In this document: positions 40,401 through 49,504 of the stretch, one piece after another | Layout of the letters: every line of letters begins with the position of its first letter | How positions within the stretch are numbered: the first letter of the stretch is position 1 | From: Vicingaceae bacterium | GTDB lineage: Bacteria > Bacteroidota > Bacteroidia > Flavobacteriales_E > Vicingaceae | Assembly (NCBI GenBank): GCA_018402765.1 | Contig: JAGYIE010000003.1 | Span: 248,001-312,000 of the forward strand | Reading direction: 5' to 3' | DNA length: 64,000 bases | Position numbers and translations under genes: made by a program | The notes under the pieces: model-generated | Databases searched by the model: none | Told to the model about the DNA's origin: nothing | The model's input: only the letters and a program-made list of their open reading frames with translations

Positions 40401-41032
40401 ACCATACTACAGGAAATAGTTCAGGTAATTATTTATATATAGAATCATCAGCTTGCTTTGAGCAAACTGCAGAGTTATTTTCTCCATGTCTAGACCTTAC
40501 AAATACAGTTAGCCCTATAGCTTCTGTTTGGTATCATATGTACGGGACATCAATGGGTGAATTGCATTTTGATGTTCTAGCAGATGGGGAGTTAATTGAA
40601 GATGTTATACCTGTATTGAGATTTGATCAAGGAAACGCATGGAGAAAAGCAACAATTGATATGACACCTTTTGTTGGAATGACCGCAAATGTTAAATTCA
40701 GAGTCCTTACCGGAAATAATTTCCGTTCTGATATTGCAATTGATGATTTTCAATTGATTGATACAGCTACTTCTGTGGGTATGTCTGAAACGCAATTATC
40801 AGCGCTTAAAGTTTACCCTAATCCAAGTAAAGGCATTTTTACTCTAGATTTGGGTACACAAATTACGAACGCACAACTATCAATTTTTGATATCAATGGA
40901 AGAGTAATCCAAGAAAACGTTTTAGTAGGCTCAACTCATCAAATAGATTTATCTCAATTAGAAAAAGGGGTGTATTTTTTACAATTGACTGCAGGAGAAG
41001 AACGAATAAACAAAAAACTAATTATTCAATAA
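37454..41032 (+). CDS. Subtilisin-like S8 peptidase with T9SS type A sorting domain
   Basis: Asp (AVGDDGEIGPHIDF), His (GEHGDHVCGIA), Ser (GTSMAAPGASG) catalytic motifs; C-terminus LKVYPNPSKGIFTLDLG...INGRVIQE...LEKGVYFLQLTAGEERINKKLIIQ. Confidence 0.94.
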   Translation: MKSYLLLVASFVALNFSGYSQETILKLKSADYKIEANIDRISFANLEIAKYKDAYYVYVHFSSIPTEQQKDNLKENGLELDFFVTNNTYYAKLESSASFGRLSALNVDGIYAVTPQFKMDYALANQAYPEHAWLGKKLQVIVQKRADLAANEFTYHLQSFGADIISTYEFSNLMTIAVLPEHLISIAGHPMITYMEPIDPEPVREDILGRTNHRVNWLGNKAINGISYNGEGVWMAVGDDGEIGPHIDFQGRTDQSVAGASSGEHGDHVCGIAIGAGNLDPDAQGMAWAADLKVYNVWNAVNSSPTSVSNPGIVVTSTSYGNGCNAGYTSFTRTADQQVRQLETIMHIFSAGNSGTQNCGYGAGPGWGNITGGIKAGKNVMAIGNVLATDGLANSSSRGPAHDGRIKPDVCANGTQVYSAFPNNQYVSNTGTSMAAPGASGTYTALVHAYKSLHGDSVPTSALMKATMMNTADDLGNKGPDFSFGWGRINARKALELFKNNQYLYDTIAQGDSNLHVISVPANAYEVKIMVYWNDYEASSNATTALVNNLDLTVTDGTNTIYYPFVLNSTATPAALNSPATRGVDDLNNVEQVYFKRPLDTNFTIKVKGKSIPQGPQGYVLVYTYEVDNIVITYPSNGECFEAGTSELIRWDVIDTLGSITVDYSLNNGNTWTTLNANVPYNRRYQNFGVPNTFTTNALVRVSQGGFTAVSQPFTIMDRANNVSFESICPSDFTLTWDSVPGATAYEVSMLGAKFMDSVITVSDTFVVINSPVIQNEWVAVTPIANGKKGKRTIAIQKPTTVSNCALANDVAAAKILSPGGNVLFDCINTTAMPLKIQLRNFGASIVTNFNLSYALNGVISAKTLYTDSILPGTTADFTFPTMINLASGMNDLSIIIDAGDQNIYNDTIKKEIQLYSNSLVVSAPYNQSFDSFNGCSTATNCELGVCQLSQGWVNLTNTVWDDFDFRTHSGSTVSSATGPTNDHTTGNSSGNYLYIESSACFEQTAELFSPCLDLTNTVSPIASVWYHMYGTSMGELHFDVLADGELIEDVIPVLRFDQGNAWRKATIDMTPFVGMTANVKFRVLTGNNFRSDIAIDDFQLIDTATSVGMSETQLSALKVYPNPSKGIFTLDLGTQITNAQLSIFDINGRVIQENVLVGSTHQIDLSQLEKGVYFLQLTAGEERINKKLIIQ

Positions 41033-41054
41033 TAATCGACTAACTATCGAAAAA

Positions 41055-41084
41055 GGATGCACTTAAGAGTGCATCTTTTTTTTT
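41055..41084 (+). terminator. Rho-independent terminator
   Basis: GATGCACttaagaGTGCATCttttttttt. Confidence 0.88.
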
Positions 41085-41125
41085 GTACCCTTAAATGAGT
41101 TACTTTTGTTGGTAAAAATTACTTT

Positions 41126-42307
41126 ATGAATTATATATTATTTGATGATTGCAGACTGAATTTACTGCCGTTTACCTATACGCGTCCTGTCTCTGAAATT
41201 AGATGTGGAATTCTTACAATTACAGAAAAATGGCAAAAGCATTTAGACACATCTGTTTCCTTTCTCACTCAAGATTATCTTCAAGCTAAATATCCGATTT
41301 TGTTTAAAGACCAAATGACCTATATCAATGGGTCTGTATTTCCATCGCTTGATCTAATTCATGCAATTGAAAATTTATTAGATGGAGAAGTGCTGTATCA
41401 TCAAGAGCTTGAAAAGATAATTGCATTAAAAACAAATGAGAAGCTGCAATTGAACAATTTTGACTTGCATAATTTTCATCAAGTTAACTTTGCAGGAAAA
41501 GTATTGAGTATTAGTAATGTTTGGGATATATTTTCCTTAAATGAGAGTGCTATTCAAGAAGACTTTAGTTTTTTGACTAATGGTCGTATTTCTCAGCCTC
41601 TAAACGATACAAATAGACATATAGGGGATCAATTGTTTATTGAAGAAGGGGCGGTGGTTCAAGGTGCAATTCTTAATTCTACAACAGGTCCTATTTACAT
41701 TGGAAAGAATGCTGAAGTAATGGAAGGAACGGTTATTAGAGGTGCGCTTGCTCTTTGTGAAAGTGCACAGCTTAAATTGTCATCAAAAATATACGGCGCA
41801 ACTACTGTTGGCCCCCATTGTAAAGTTGGAGGAGAGGTAAGTAATTCTATTTTGTTTGGCTATTCTAATAAAGGACATGATGGATTTTTAGGAAATTCTG
41901 TTCTCGGTGAGTGGTGTAATTTGGGCGCTGATACCAATGTGTCTAACTTGAAGAACAATTACGCTGAGGTAAAAATTTGGAACTACGAGAAAGGTGGTTT
42001 TAAAAATACTGGTCTGCAATTTTGCGGTCTTATGATGGGTGACCATTCCAAAAGTGGAATCAATACCATGTTTAATACAGCTACTGTTGTTGGTGTTAGT
42101 GCGAATATTTATGGAGGTGGATTCCCACGAAACTTTATTCCTTCTTACGCTTGGGGAGGCGCAGACAAATGGATTACTTTTAGAACCAATAAAGCATTCG
42201 AGGTAGCTGAAAAGATGATGGATCGCAGAGGCATTCCTTTTACAGATATTGATAAAGCGATTATGGAACACATTTTTGATGAAACTACTAAGTACAGGAA
42301 CTTTTGA
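41126..42307 (+). CDS. GlmU-like putative sugar nucleotidyltransferase/acyltransferase with left-handed beta-helix
   Basis: NYILFDDCRLNLLPFTYTRPVSEIRCGILTITEKW, hexapeptide-repeat C-terminus (GPIYIGKNAEVMEGTVIRGA...). Confidence 0.88.
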   Translation: MNYILFDDCRLNLLPFTYTRPVSEIRCGILTITEKWQKHLDTSVSFLTQDYLQAKYPILFKDQMTYINGSVFPSLDLIHAIENLLDGEVLYHQELEKIIALKTNEKLQLNNFDLHNFHQVNFAGKVLSISNVWDIFSLNESAIQEDFSFLTNGRISQPLNDTNRHIGDQLFIEEGAVVQGAILNSTTGPIYIGKNAEVMEGTVIRGALALCESAQLKLSSKIYGATTVGPHCKVGGEVSNSILFGYSNKGHDGFLGNSVLGEWCNLGADTNVSNLKNNYAEVKIWNYEKGGFKNTGLQFCGLMMGDHSKSGINTMFNTATVVGVSANIYGGGFPRNFIPSYAWGGADKWITFRTNKAFEVAEKMMDRRGIPFTDIDKAIMEHIFDETTKYRNF

Positions 42308-42340
42308 TTGTTTCTAAGTAGTTAGTTATTATAGCAAAAA

Positions 42341-42372
42341 AAATCCCATTTCGAATTTTCGAAACGGGATTT
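42341..42372. terminator. Bidirectional terminator hairpin between convergent genes
   Basis: AAATCCCaTTTCGaattttCGAAAcGGGATTT. Confidence 0.8.
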
Positions 42373-42392
42373 ACTTTTCTTATGGGCTTAGA

Positions 42393-44618
42393 TTATTTAG
42401 CATCTAAAGCTTCTTCTTCTTTTACAACGTCAGTTTCAATTGAAGTATTAGGGCTTAAATCGCTAACAATTTTCATCTCATCAATTAAATGCTTCGCTCC
42501 TGCATATTTATCAATAATAAATAGGGTATAGCGAATATCTACTGAAATAGTGCGTTGAAGTTCAGTTTCAAAAGCGATATCTCCACTCATTGCTTCCCAG
42601 TTACCATCAAAGGCAGTACCGATTAATTCGCCTCTACCGTTGATAACCGGAGAGCCTGAATTTCCGCCTGTAATATCGTTGTTAGAAATAAAGTTTACGA
42701 TCATTTCGCCCTTGCTGTTGGCATACTGGCCATAGTCTTTTTTCATATACAACTCTTTAAGTTTAGCCGGTACAACAAACTCAGGATTTTTTGGATCTTC
42801 TTTTTCCATAATTCCTTCAATAGTTGTATAATAGTTATAGTATACAGCATCTCTTGGGAAGTAATCTTTAACTGAGCCATAGGTTACACGCATAGTGCTG
42901 TTTGCATCAGGTGCATACGCTTTGCTTGGGTTCATTTCACGAATACCCTTTAGGTATAAACGACTTGCATTGTCAAGCTTTTCATTGATTACTTTTTTCT
43001 GAGCACCTAAGTTTTGAACATAATCTTCAAGTATAATCGTCTTAGCTATTTGGTATAAATAATCCTTTTCAATAGCAGACGCCTTTGGCTTCTCTAAGAA
43101 ATCCATCATACGTTCAGACGAAGTGAAGATTGATTTACTGTAGATTTTGTCAGCCATTTTTGTAAAATCGCCTTTAAATTTTGCCACTAAATCTTTGAAC
43201 ATTTTAGGCTGTTGGTCAGCAGGAATATCCATAGAGTATGCTTTCATCATTGCAGCGAATACTTGTTTGTCGATAGTATATGAGTATTCTTTGAAATGTT
43301 TTTCAGCGGCACTTTTTGCTGAAGCAATAGCTTTTGCTTTTTTGTCGTCATCATCAGAACCAAGGGCTGCAAGCAATCCTCTGCCTCTCCAAGCTAACGA
43401 TATAGCTTCGACTCTATAAATAGCTTCAATGTCGTAAGTACTTTTTAAAATAATTTTTGATAGCTCTTGATATCCTTGATCGTAGTTAGAAATGACATTT
43501 TTATATTCATCAACTCGTTTGCTATCTTTTGCTACCCAGGCTTCAAATGCATTTTCTTCATTTTTCTTTTTATCGTAGATTTTTAAACGTTTCAAACCTG
43601 CAGTCTGTCCTTTGAAGTATTTCCAGTAGTTAGCTACAGAAGCTTGTTTATCAGCATAGTTAATGTAGATTTGCTCATCTTTAGCCATTTCAGCCTCATA
43701 AATATCTAATACTTGTCTTCTTAATTTTACGATAGCAGGCTGCTCGATATTTACAGCCATTTCTACTCCATAAGAACTTAAATATCGGTCAGTACTTCCT
43801 GGATATCCAAAAATCATTGAATAATCACCTGCTCTTCTATCACCAATATTTACAGGTAATGAATGTTTTGGAGTATAAGGCTTGTTATCTTCTTTGTATT
43901 CTTTAGTTGGTTTATTATCCGCATCCGCGTATACTCTAAACAGTGTAAAATCGCCTGTGTGACGAGGCCACATCCAGTTATCCGTATCACCACCATATTT
44001 TCCTATACTTGATGGTGGAGCTCCAACAAATCTTACATCACCAAATGTTTCATAAATAAACATGTAGTATTCATTACCGTTGTAGAAGCTTTTAATTTGA
44101 ACATCATAATCATTATCAGTTCCTGCTACTTCTTTAAGTGCGTTAATTATTGAGTCTGCCTTTTCCGCTCTTTGGGCTTCTGTTAGCTCAACACCTAATA
44201 AGGGTAAAATATCCTTTGTAACATCTTCCATTTTTACTAAGAAAGAAACACTAAAACCTGCAGGAATTTCGTCTGCATTTTTCATTGCCCAAAAACCGTC
44301 TCTTAGGTAATTGTTCTCTTTTGTGCTGTTCTCTTGTATTACACTAAAACCGCAGTGGTGATTGGTAAGCATTAAGCCTTGATCTGAAATTATTTCACCT
44401 GTACAGAATCCACCGCCTAAACGCACAATAGCATCTTTTAAACTTGAATTGTTTACACTGTATATTTCTTCGGGAGTTAATTGTAACCCTTGCTTTTGCA
44501 TATCAACATAGTTGAGACGCTTCACAAACATTGGTAGCCACATCCCTTCATCAGCTTTCACTGTAGGGGTGCCAAGTAAAAATAATGCTGCAATAAATGC
44601 TAATGCAATTTTCTTCAT
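42393..44618 (-). CDS. S46-family dipeptidyl peptidase, DPP7-type specificity residue
   Basis: DEGMWLPMFVKRL, GGGFCTGEIISDQGLMLTNHHCGF, GGNSGSPVINGRGELIGTAFDGNWEAMSGDIAFE (FDGNWEA motif). Confidence 0.94.
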   Translation of the reverse strand: MKKIALAFIAALFLLGTPTVKADEGMWLPMFVKRLNYVDMQKQGLQLTPEEIYSVNNSSLKDAIVRLGGGFCTGEIISDQGLMLTNHHCGFSVIQENSTKENNYLRDGFWAMKNADEIPAGFSVSFLVKMEDVTKDILPLLGVELTEAQRAEKADSIINALKEVAGTDNDYDVQIKSFYNGNEYYMFIYETFGDVRFVGAPPSSIGKYGGDTDNWMWPRHTGDFTLFRVYADADNKPTKEYKEDNKPYTPKHSLPVNIGDRRAGDYSMIFGYPGSTDRYLSSYGVEMAVNIEQPAIVKLRRQVLDIYEAEMAKDEQIYINYADKQASVANYWKYFKGQTAGLKRLKIYDKKKNEENAFEAWVAKDSKRVDEYKNVISNYDQGYQELSKIILKSTYDIEAIYRVEAISLAWRGRGLLAALGSDDDDKKAKAIASAKSAAEKHFKEYSYTIDKQVFAAMMKAYSMDIPADQQPKMFKDLVAKFKGDFTKMADKIYSKSIFTSSERMMDFLEKPKASAIEKDYLYQIAKTIILEDYVQNLGAQKKVINEKLDNASRLYLKGIREMNPSKAYAPDANSTMRVTYGSVKDYFPRDAVYYNYYTTIEGIMEKEDPKNPEFVVPAKLKELYMKKDYGQYANSKGEMIVNFISNNDITGGNSGSPVINGRGELIGTAFDGNWEAMSGDIAFETELQRTISVDIRYTLFIIDKYAGAKHLIDEMKIVSDLSPNTSIETDVVKEEEALDAK

Positions 44619-44687
44619 TTTGCTGTTATTTATAAATATTAATTTTTTCGAATGACCAAATTAAGCGCTTAATCTCATTAAAAAAAA

Positions 44688-44716
44688 CACGAAATGACAT
44701 AAATGGTCATTTCGTG
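44688..44716 (-). terminator. Terminator hairpin downstream of the large secreted BNR protein
   Basis: CACGAAATGACataaatgGTCATTTCGTG followed on the minus strand by a run of T residues. Confidence 0.8.
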
Positions 44717-44738
44717 GTTTTAATGGCATTGGTATGGT

Positions 44739-47700
44739 TTAATCCATTACAATTTTGACTGTTTTTTGCTGATTGTTTGTTGTTACTTTTACTAAGAATA
44801 ATCCAGAAACTTCTCTTGATAAGTCATAATTCCAAAAACCATTTAATTGGGCGGTTTCTTTGGAAAATATTAACTGTCCTTTGCTATCGTAAATATCAAT
44901 TCTAGGACTTTCTGTAAAACCATTCCATGTAACAGTTATGTCACCTTTAGTTGGATTTGGGAATACATTTATCGTGTTCTTGTTTAACACTAAATTGTCC
45001 AAGCCAACAAGAACCTGCTCAACGCTGATATTGTCAATGTATAGCGCATTGCCATATCCTGCAACGTTTTCTAGATAAATGGTCACTAAATCATTATTTT
45101 CTGCTCCTGATATTGGGGCACTTAATTTTTTAAAATCTGATTTGCCTGCCGGTGCATATTCGTTACTAGTCGGTGGAACTGAGCGTAAAATTGACCCTGA
45201 AAAAGTTGCGAATTTGGTTCTAGTATTGCCACAGTCAATACTATAATACGCATTCAGCGTGTCTGAGTCTGCAAGTGTGCTACTGCTATAGGCAACATCA
45301 AAAAATAAATGGGGATCACTTACCGTATCGAGGTTAATGGGTGGAAAAACCAGTACATCAGAATTCCCTCCATTCAACGTTGTATAGTTGTTTATCTTTA
45401 AAACATAGGTTAGTGCAGGAATTGAATACATGTGTTCCCACGTATTATCTCCATCAAAGTTCTCTATTGAAAACTTTGCAACCGGGCTTCTAGGAAAAGT
45501 AGGAAGTTCAAAATTTTCAGTAAAAGGCATTTGTTCTAGGTTTGGAGATTGAACATCTAAATAATTTAACAAGGTAATCGTATCCGTGAAATTTCCATCT
45601 GAAACTACAAGCGTTACATCAAAAGAACCTGTATTGTTATACGTTATAGATGGATTGGATATAGTCGATTGTGAAGGTGTTCCACCTGGGAAGAACCATT
45701 GATAGCTTGTTACAGAATTTAATGATTCGTCATTAAACTGAAACGGAATTCCTGGGCAGGCTTCTCTTCCTGCAGAACTAAATCTAGCTACTGGTCTATT
45801 TGTGGGATATTCAAATGGGTCTGACATCCAAACACCTCTTCCATAGGTAGCAGCTCTTAATTTATTTGTTGCATAATTCATTTCAAGTTCATTCACAATA
45901 ACATTTGGAAGACCTGACATATAAGGCAGCCATTCGAATGTAAATGGCTTTTTGTAATAGATTCCAACATCAGAACCTACATAAAGCACACCATTTCGTT
46001 CATCTCTTTCAATACAATTTACAGGTAGATTTGGCAGGTTGTAGCTAACATTATCCCAACTGCTTCCTCCATTAGTCGAATGGAAAACCTTGTTCCCATT
46101 TGAAAAACCTGATAACGTTACCCATAATTCGTTTGCATTTAAATTATTGATTTCTATATAGGTTTTTGATAAACCAGGTAAATTATTGGTTACATCTACC
46201 CAACTTAAGCCTAGGTTGTTGGTTTTATATATACTTGCTTGATTTCCTGCATAAATTGTATTTGAATTCGATGGCGCGATTTCTAAAGTTCTAAAAGTTG
46301 GCCCACCTGGAAAATTTGAAATTTGTGCCCAATTGTTTCCTAAGTTATTTGAAAGCCAAATATTTTCAAAACCTGCAATAATTCTATCAGGGTTATTTTT
46401 ATCTAAGGTATAAGGAGTAATCCATGCACCTGCTTCGTTATTTCTGATGGTTCCTGCTATTCCTCTAAAAGTAGAGCCATTATTGTCGGATCTTCTAAGC
46501 CCACCATTTTGAGAAGAGGTAAAAATGATATTCGTATCTGTCGTATGGATTGCGCACTCCATACCGTCGGCTCCAAAGACCTGAGTCCAAGTTTTATTGC
46601 CTATATAACCCCGCATACATCCATTGTCTTGTGTACCACCGACAATTTTATTTGGAGCTAATTCAGAACCACCAATTTTGTAGAATTGAGAAATTTCTAA
46701 TGTGTTGGATAAATCCGTGTAGTTATCGCCTTTATCAGAGGATTCAAAAAAGCCTCCATCAGATCCACAGTACAATTTGTCGTTAAAGAATTCAAGCGTG
46801 TGAATGTCAGCGTGTGTATATCCAATACTGTTTGGCCAAACCCAGTGCGCAGAAATATTCCAATTAACACCTGAATTAATAGACTTCCATACATTTACTC
46901 CACCAATAAAAACTTCGTCTTCATTGTCTGGTGAAACAGCTATTGCTAAATCATACCAGCTTTGACCGCCGGAACCCGACCCATCGTTTGAGCTACTTAG
47001 TATATTTGGAGAATTACTCATTTGTAACCATGTATTTCCTGTATCTACTGACTTATAAAGCCCGTAGAAAGAAGCATCAGATGAAGCTCCAAACAGTCCG
47101 TAAATCGTTGCTGGATTGTCAGGAGTTACAGCAATTACCATTCTATTTACTGCAAATCTTGATGGTAAGCCGGTTTGAACTTTATTAAACGATAAACCTC
47201 CATTTGTCGACTTATGGAATTCTGTGCTACTAGCATATATAATATTGGTATCAGAAGGATTCATTTCTATATCCCAGATAAAACCAGTTTGCACTCTGTT
47301 ATAAGAAGTGCCTGCATCTGTAGTCATATATATTCCATTACTTGTGCTTACCCAGTGTTTATTTGAATTGGTAGGGTGCATTAGTATTTTCGTTGGTCTA
47401 ATTGTTTGAGCAATTGTAAACGATAAGCCTGTAGTGTTAAAGCTTAAACCTCCATCGGTAGACTTCAAAACACCTACGCTGTAGGTATCACTTCCAAAAC
47501 CATCTCCCGTTGCAATGTACACGATGTTTGAATTGTTAGGGTCTATCCCAATACCTGTTACACCAAGTACGGGTAAGTTATCAGTCAAAACACTCCAACT
47601 GTTTCCACCATTAATGCTCTTCCATAAGCCCCCTGACGGTGCTCCAATATAGATTGTATTGGTATCACTTGGATCCATTGCAATCACATTTACCCGACCT

Positions 47701-48065
47701 TGTCCTGGACTATAGCTTACAGAGTTCCAGTCATTCGGTCCTAATGCAGTCCAGTTAGATGATTTCTCAGCAGAAAAGGCAGCACTATTCGTTTTTTTGT
47801 AGCTCATGTAATTAATCCACGCTAAATTTGAAGCATACCGTTCACCGCTAGGGAATACTCTTTGTTCTGTAAACCATTCCCATCGTTTGAACTGTTTAAA
47901 TCCTTTTCCTTTCTCGTATGGTTTGCCTGCATAAAATTCATTAAATGACTTTTGTACATCGTAGAAATTGACATTATCATCAGCCATCTTTTGCACAAAA
48001 TCTTGGGCAAAGATTACTGAGAAACCGAGCACAAGTAGTGCAGAGATCGTTATCTTTTTTAGCAT
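44739..48065 (-). CDS. Large secreted VPS10/BNR-repeat protein with PKD domain and T9SS type A sorting domain
   Basis: Signal peptide; repeated SxDGGxSW/T motifs, ATYGRGVWMSDPF; PKD domain (ARFSSAGREACPGIPFQFNDES...YQWFFPGGTPSQSTISNPSITYNNTGSFDVTLVVSDG); C-terminus INVFPNPTKGDITVTWNG...FLVKVTTNNQQKTVKIVMD. Confidence 0.92.
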   Translation of the reverse strand: MLKKITISALLVLGFSVIFAQDFVQKMADDNVNFYDVQKSFNEFYAGKPYEKGKGFKQFKRWEWFTEQRVFPSGERYASNLAWINYMSYKKTNSAAFSAEKSSNWTALGPNDWNSVSYSPGQGRVNVIAMDPSDTNTIYIGAPSGGLWKSINGGNSWSVLTDNLPVLGVTGIGIDPNNSNIVYIATGDGFGSDTYSVGVLKSTDGGLSFNTTGLSFTIAQTIRPTKILMHPTNSNKHWVSTSNGIYMTTDAGTSYNRVQTGFIWDIEMNPSDTNIIYASSTEFHKSTNGGLSFNKVQTGLPSRFAVNRMVIAVTPDNPATIYGLFGASSDASFYGLYKSVDTGNTWLQMSNSPNILSSSNDGSGSGGQSWYDLAIAVSPDNEDEVFIGGVNVWKSINSGVNWNISAHWVWPNSIGYTHADIHTLEFFNDKLYCGSDGGFFESSDKGDNYTDLSNTLEISQFYKIGGSELAPNKIVGGTQDNGCMRGYIGNKTWTQVFGADGMECAIHTTDTNIIFTSSQNGGLRRSDNNGSTFRGIAGTIRNNEAGAWITPYTLDKNNPDRIIAGFENIWLSNNLGNNWAQISNFPGGPTFRTLEIAPSNSNTIYAGNQASIYKTNNLGLSWVDVTNNLPGLSKTYIEINNLNANELWVTLSGFSNGNKVFHSTNGGSSWDNVSYNLPNLPVNCIERDERNGVLYVGSDVGIYYKKPFTFEWLPYMSGLPNVIVNELEMNYATNKLRAATYGRGVWMSDPFEYPTNRPVARFSSAGREACPGIPFQFNDESLNSVTSYQWFFPGGTPSQSTISNPSITYNNTGSFDVTLVVSDGNFTDTITLLNYLDVQSPNLEQMPFTENFELPTFPRSPVAKFSIENFDGDNTWEHMYSIPALTYVLKINNYTTLNGGNSDVLVFPPINLDTVSDPHLFFDVAYSSSTLADSDTLNAYYSIDCGNTRTKFATFSGSILRSVPPTSNEYAPAGKSDFKKLSAPISGAENNDLVTIYLENVAGYGNALYIDNISVEQVLVGLDNLVLNKNTINVFPNPTKGDITVTWNGFTESPRIDIYDSKGQLIFSKETAQLNGFWNYDLSREVSGLFLVKVTTNNQQKTVKIVMD

Positions 48066-48151
48066 TTTTTGATTATTTGTTAAAACTACAGTTGTTTAAA
48101 ATTAACCTTTTTTGAGTAAAAATGTTTGTAAAGTCTATTATTAGCTTTCGA

Positions 48152-48643
48152 TTAATAGATTTTTTCACCTTTAGAAACCCAAATGCCCCATGTTTTGCTA
48201 TATGCATGGATTTTTTTTGTTGGTTGGTTTTTATTGTCAACCACTTGTTTATTTTGATTAATCCATTCAAAAATTCCACCATATAAATTGAACACATTTG
48301 TATATCCTGCTTTTTGCAGTTTCTCTCCAATTTTCTCACTTCTGTAACCAACAGAACAGTATATAATGATTGGTTCATCTTTTTTTATAGATGGTAAATT
48401 AGCGAGTTCGAAGTCATCAAATCCAACCCATATTGCCTCTTTTATATGAGATACTTCAAATTCTTTACGCTCTCTGGCATCTAAGAAAATTCCTCTAGTG
48501 TCACTTGCTTTTTCTACGGCGATCTGAGTTACAGAATTATTTAGCAGTGTTTTAAGCATTAAATTGTAAGCCGTACTCTCTACTTGTGAAAATGAGGAGA
48601 AGAATGACATGATTAATAGGGTTAATAAAATTGGTTTATTCAT
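48152..48643 (-). CDS. Exported rhodanese-like domain protein
   Basis: Signal peptide, FLDARERKEFEVSHIKEAIWVG, IIYCSVGYRSEKIGEKLQKAGYTNVFNLYGGIFEW. Confidence 0.92.
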   Translation of the reverse strand: MNKPILLTLLIMSFFSSFSQVESTAYNLMLKTLLNNSVTQIAVEKASDTRGIFLDARERKEFEVSHIKEAIWVGFDDFELANLPSIKKDEPIIIYCSVGYRSEKIGEKLQKAGYTNVFNLYGGIFEWINQNKQVVDNKNQPTKKIHAYSKTWGIWVSKGEKIY

Positions 48644-49433
48644 GATAATAGTTTCCTAAACTTAAAGTCCAGTCGTATTTTGTAAAAGTAAGCTCTGGAT
48701 TGCTGTTCTTAGGAATTTGATTGTATCTTTTTAAGAATTTAACAATTCCTCTTTTTCTACCAAAATCTCCCCTAAACCAACTAAAAAGTGAGGTAATATA
48801 AACTGTATTTTCATTGCTTTCAAACCGAGTTGTTTTTGATAAAAAGTCTTTTACTACTGCGTCGATTTTGTTCTCAAATCCTTTTACTTGATAGATTGCC
48901 ACTAGGGGACAACTTTTTGCTCCACAATTTAATGCAAAGTGCACTCTAGGGTCAGTTTCATTGGTTCTAAAGGTTCGTTCGAATTTACCAACAAATGGAT
49001 TCCTTAGCAGTCCAAGAGATAGCTTTATTTTGGAACTACGAATAATTCCGTGTTCTATTTCATCAAAACTCAATTGCTCTCCTGCAATAGTTATTCGTTC
49101 TTCTTTGAAAAAATCGCCTCTGTCTTCATAGAGTTCAGGATTTTTCATTAGCAATAATTGGATATACGCGTTATAAATATTTATCCAAAATACCTTTTTG
49201 TCAATATCTGTTTGAAGTTGCCCTGATAAAATTTCTGTGGAAACTGATTGAAGCTTTTTTTCAATTTCAGCTGTAGGTTCGTTATCAATGATCGTTTGAA
49301 GCAATTGTCCGGAAAGTTCTATGTAATTTTGGTTTTTATCTTGTATGTTGACTTTCGTTTTGATTTTTTTATTGGTTTGGCAATTAGTCAACAATGTAAT
49401 TGTTACAAAACAAAACGTTAATAGATAGTTCAT
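48636..49433 (-). CDS. DUF547-domain exported lipoprotein
   Basis: LLTNCQTN lipobox; KVFWINIYNAYIQLLLM...RVHFALNCGAKSCPLVAIYQ...FLSKTTRF: DUF547 pattern. Confidence 0.88.
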   Translation of the reverse strand: MNYLLTFCFVTITLLTNCQTNKKIKTKVNIQDKNQNYIELSGQLLQTIIDNEPTAEIEKKLQSVSTEILSGQLQTDIDKKVFWINIYNAYIQLLLMKNPELYEDRGDFFKEERITIAGEQLSFDEIEHGIIRSSKIKLSLGLLRNPFVGKFERTFRTNETDPRVHFALNCGAKSCPLVAIYQVKGFENKIDAVVKDFLSKTTRFESNENTVYITSLFSWFRGDFGRKRGIVKFLKRYNQIPKNSNPELTFTKYDWTLSLGNYYHE

Positions 49434-49504
49434 AGTTATATTAGAAGTTACCTTTAAAAAATGTCTACGTAGTTCTCTAAACTAAAGTAGAAAGTTAAAC
49501 ACAA

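Noticed and set aside
41888-42271. 127-aa minus-strand ORF
   Set aside because: Fully antisense to the well-supported GlmU-like gene and low-complexity in translation; a shadow ORF.
43147-43419. 90-aa plus-strand ORF
   Set aside because: Antisense to the S46 peptidase gene; spurious.
48073-48378. 101-aa minus-strand ORF
   Set aside because: Alternative frame overlapping the rhodanese gene and its 3' region; the rhodanese frame has clear motifs, this one does not.
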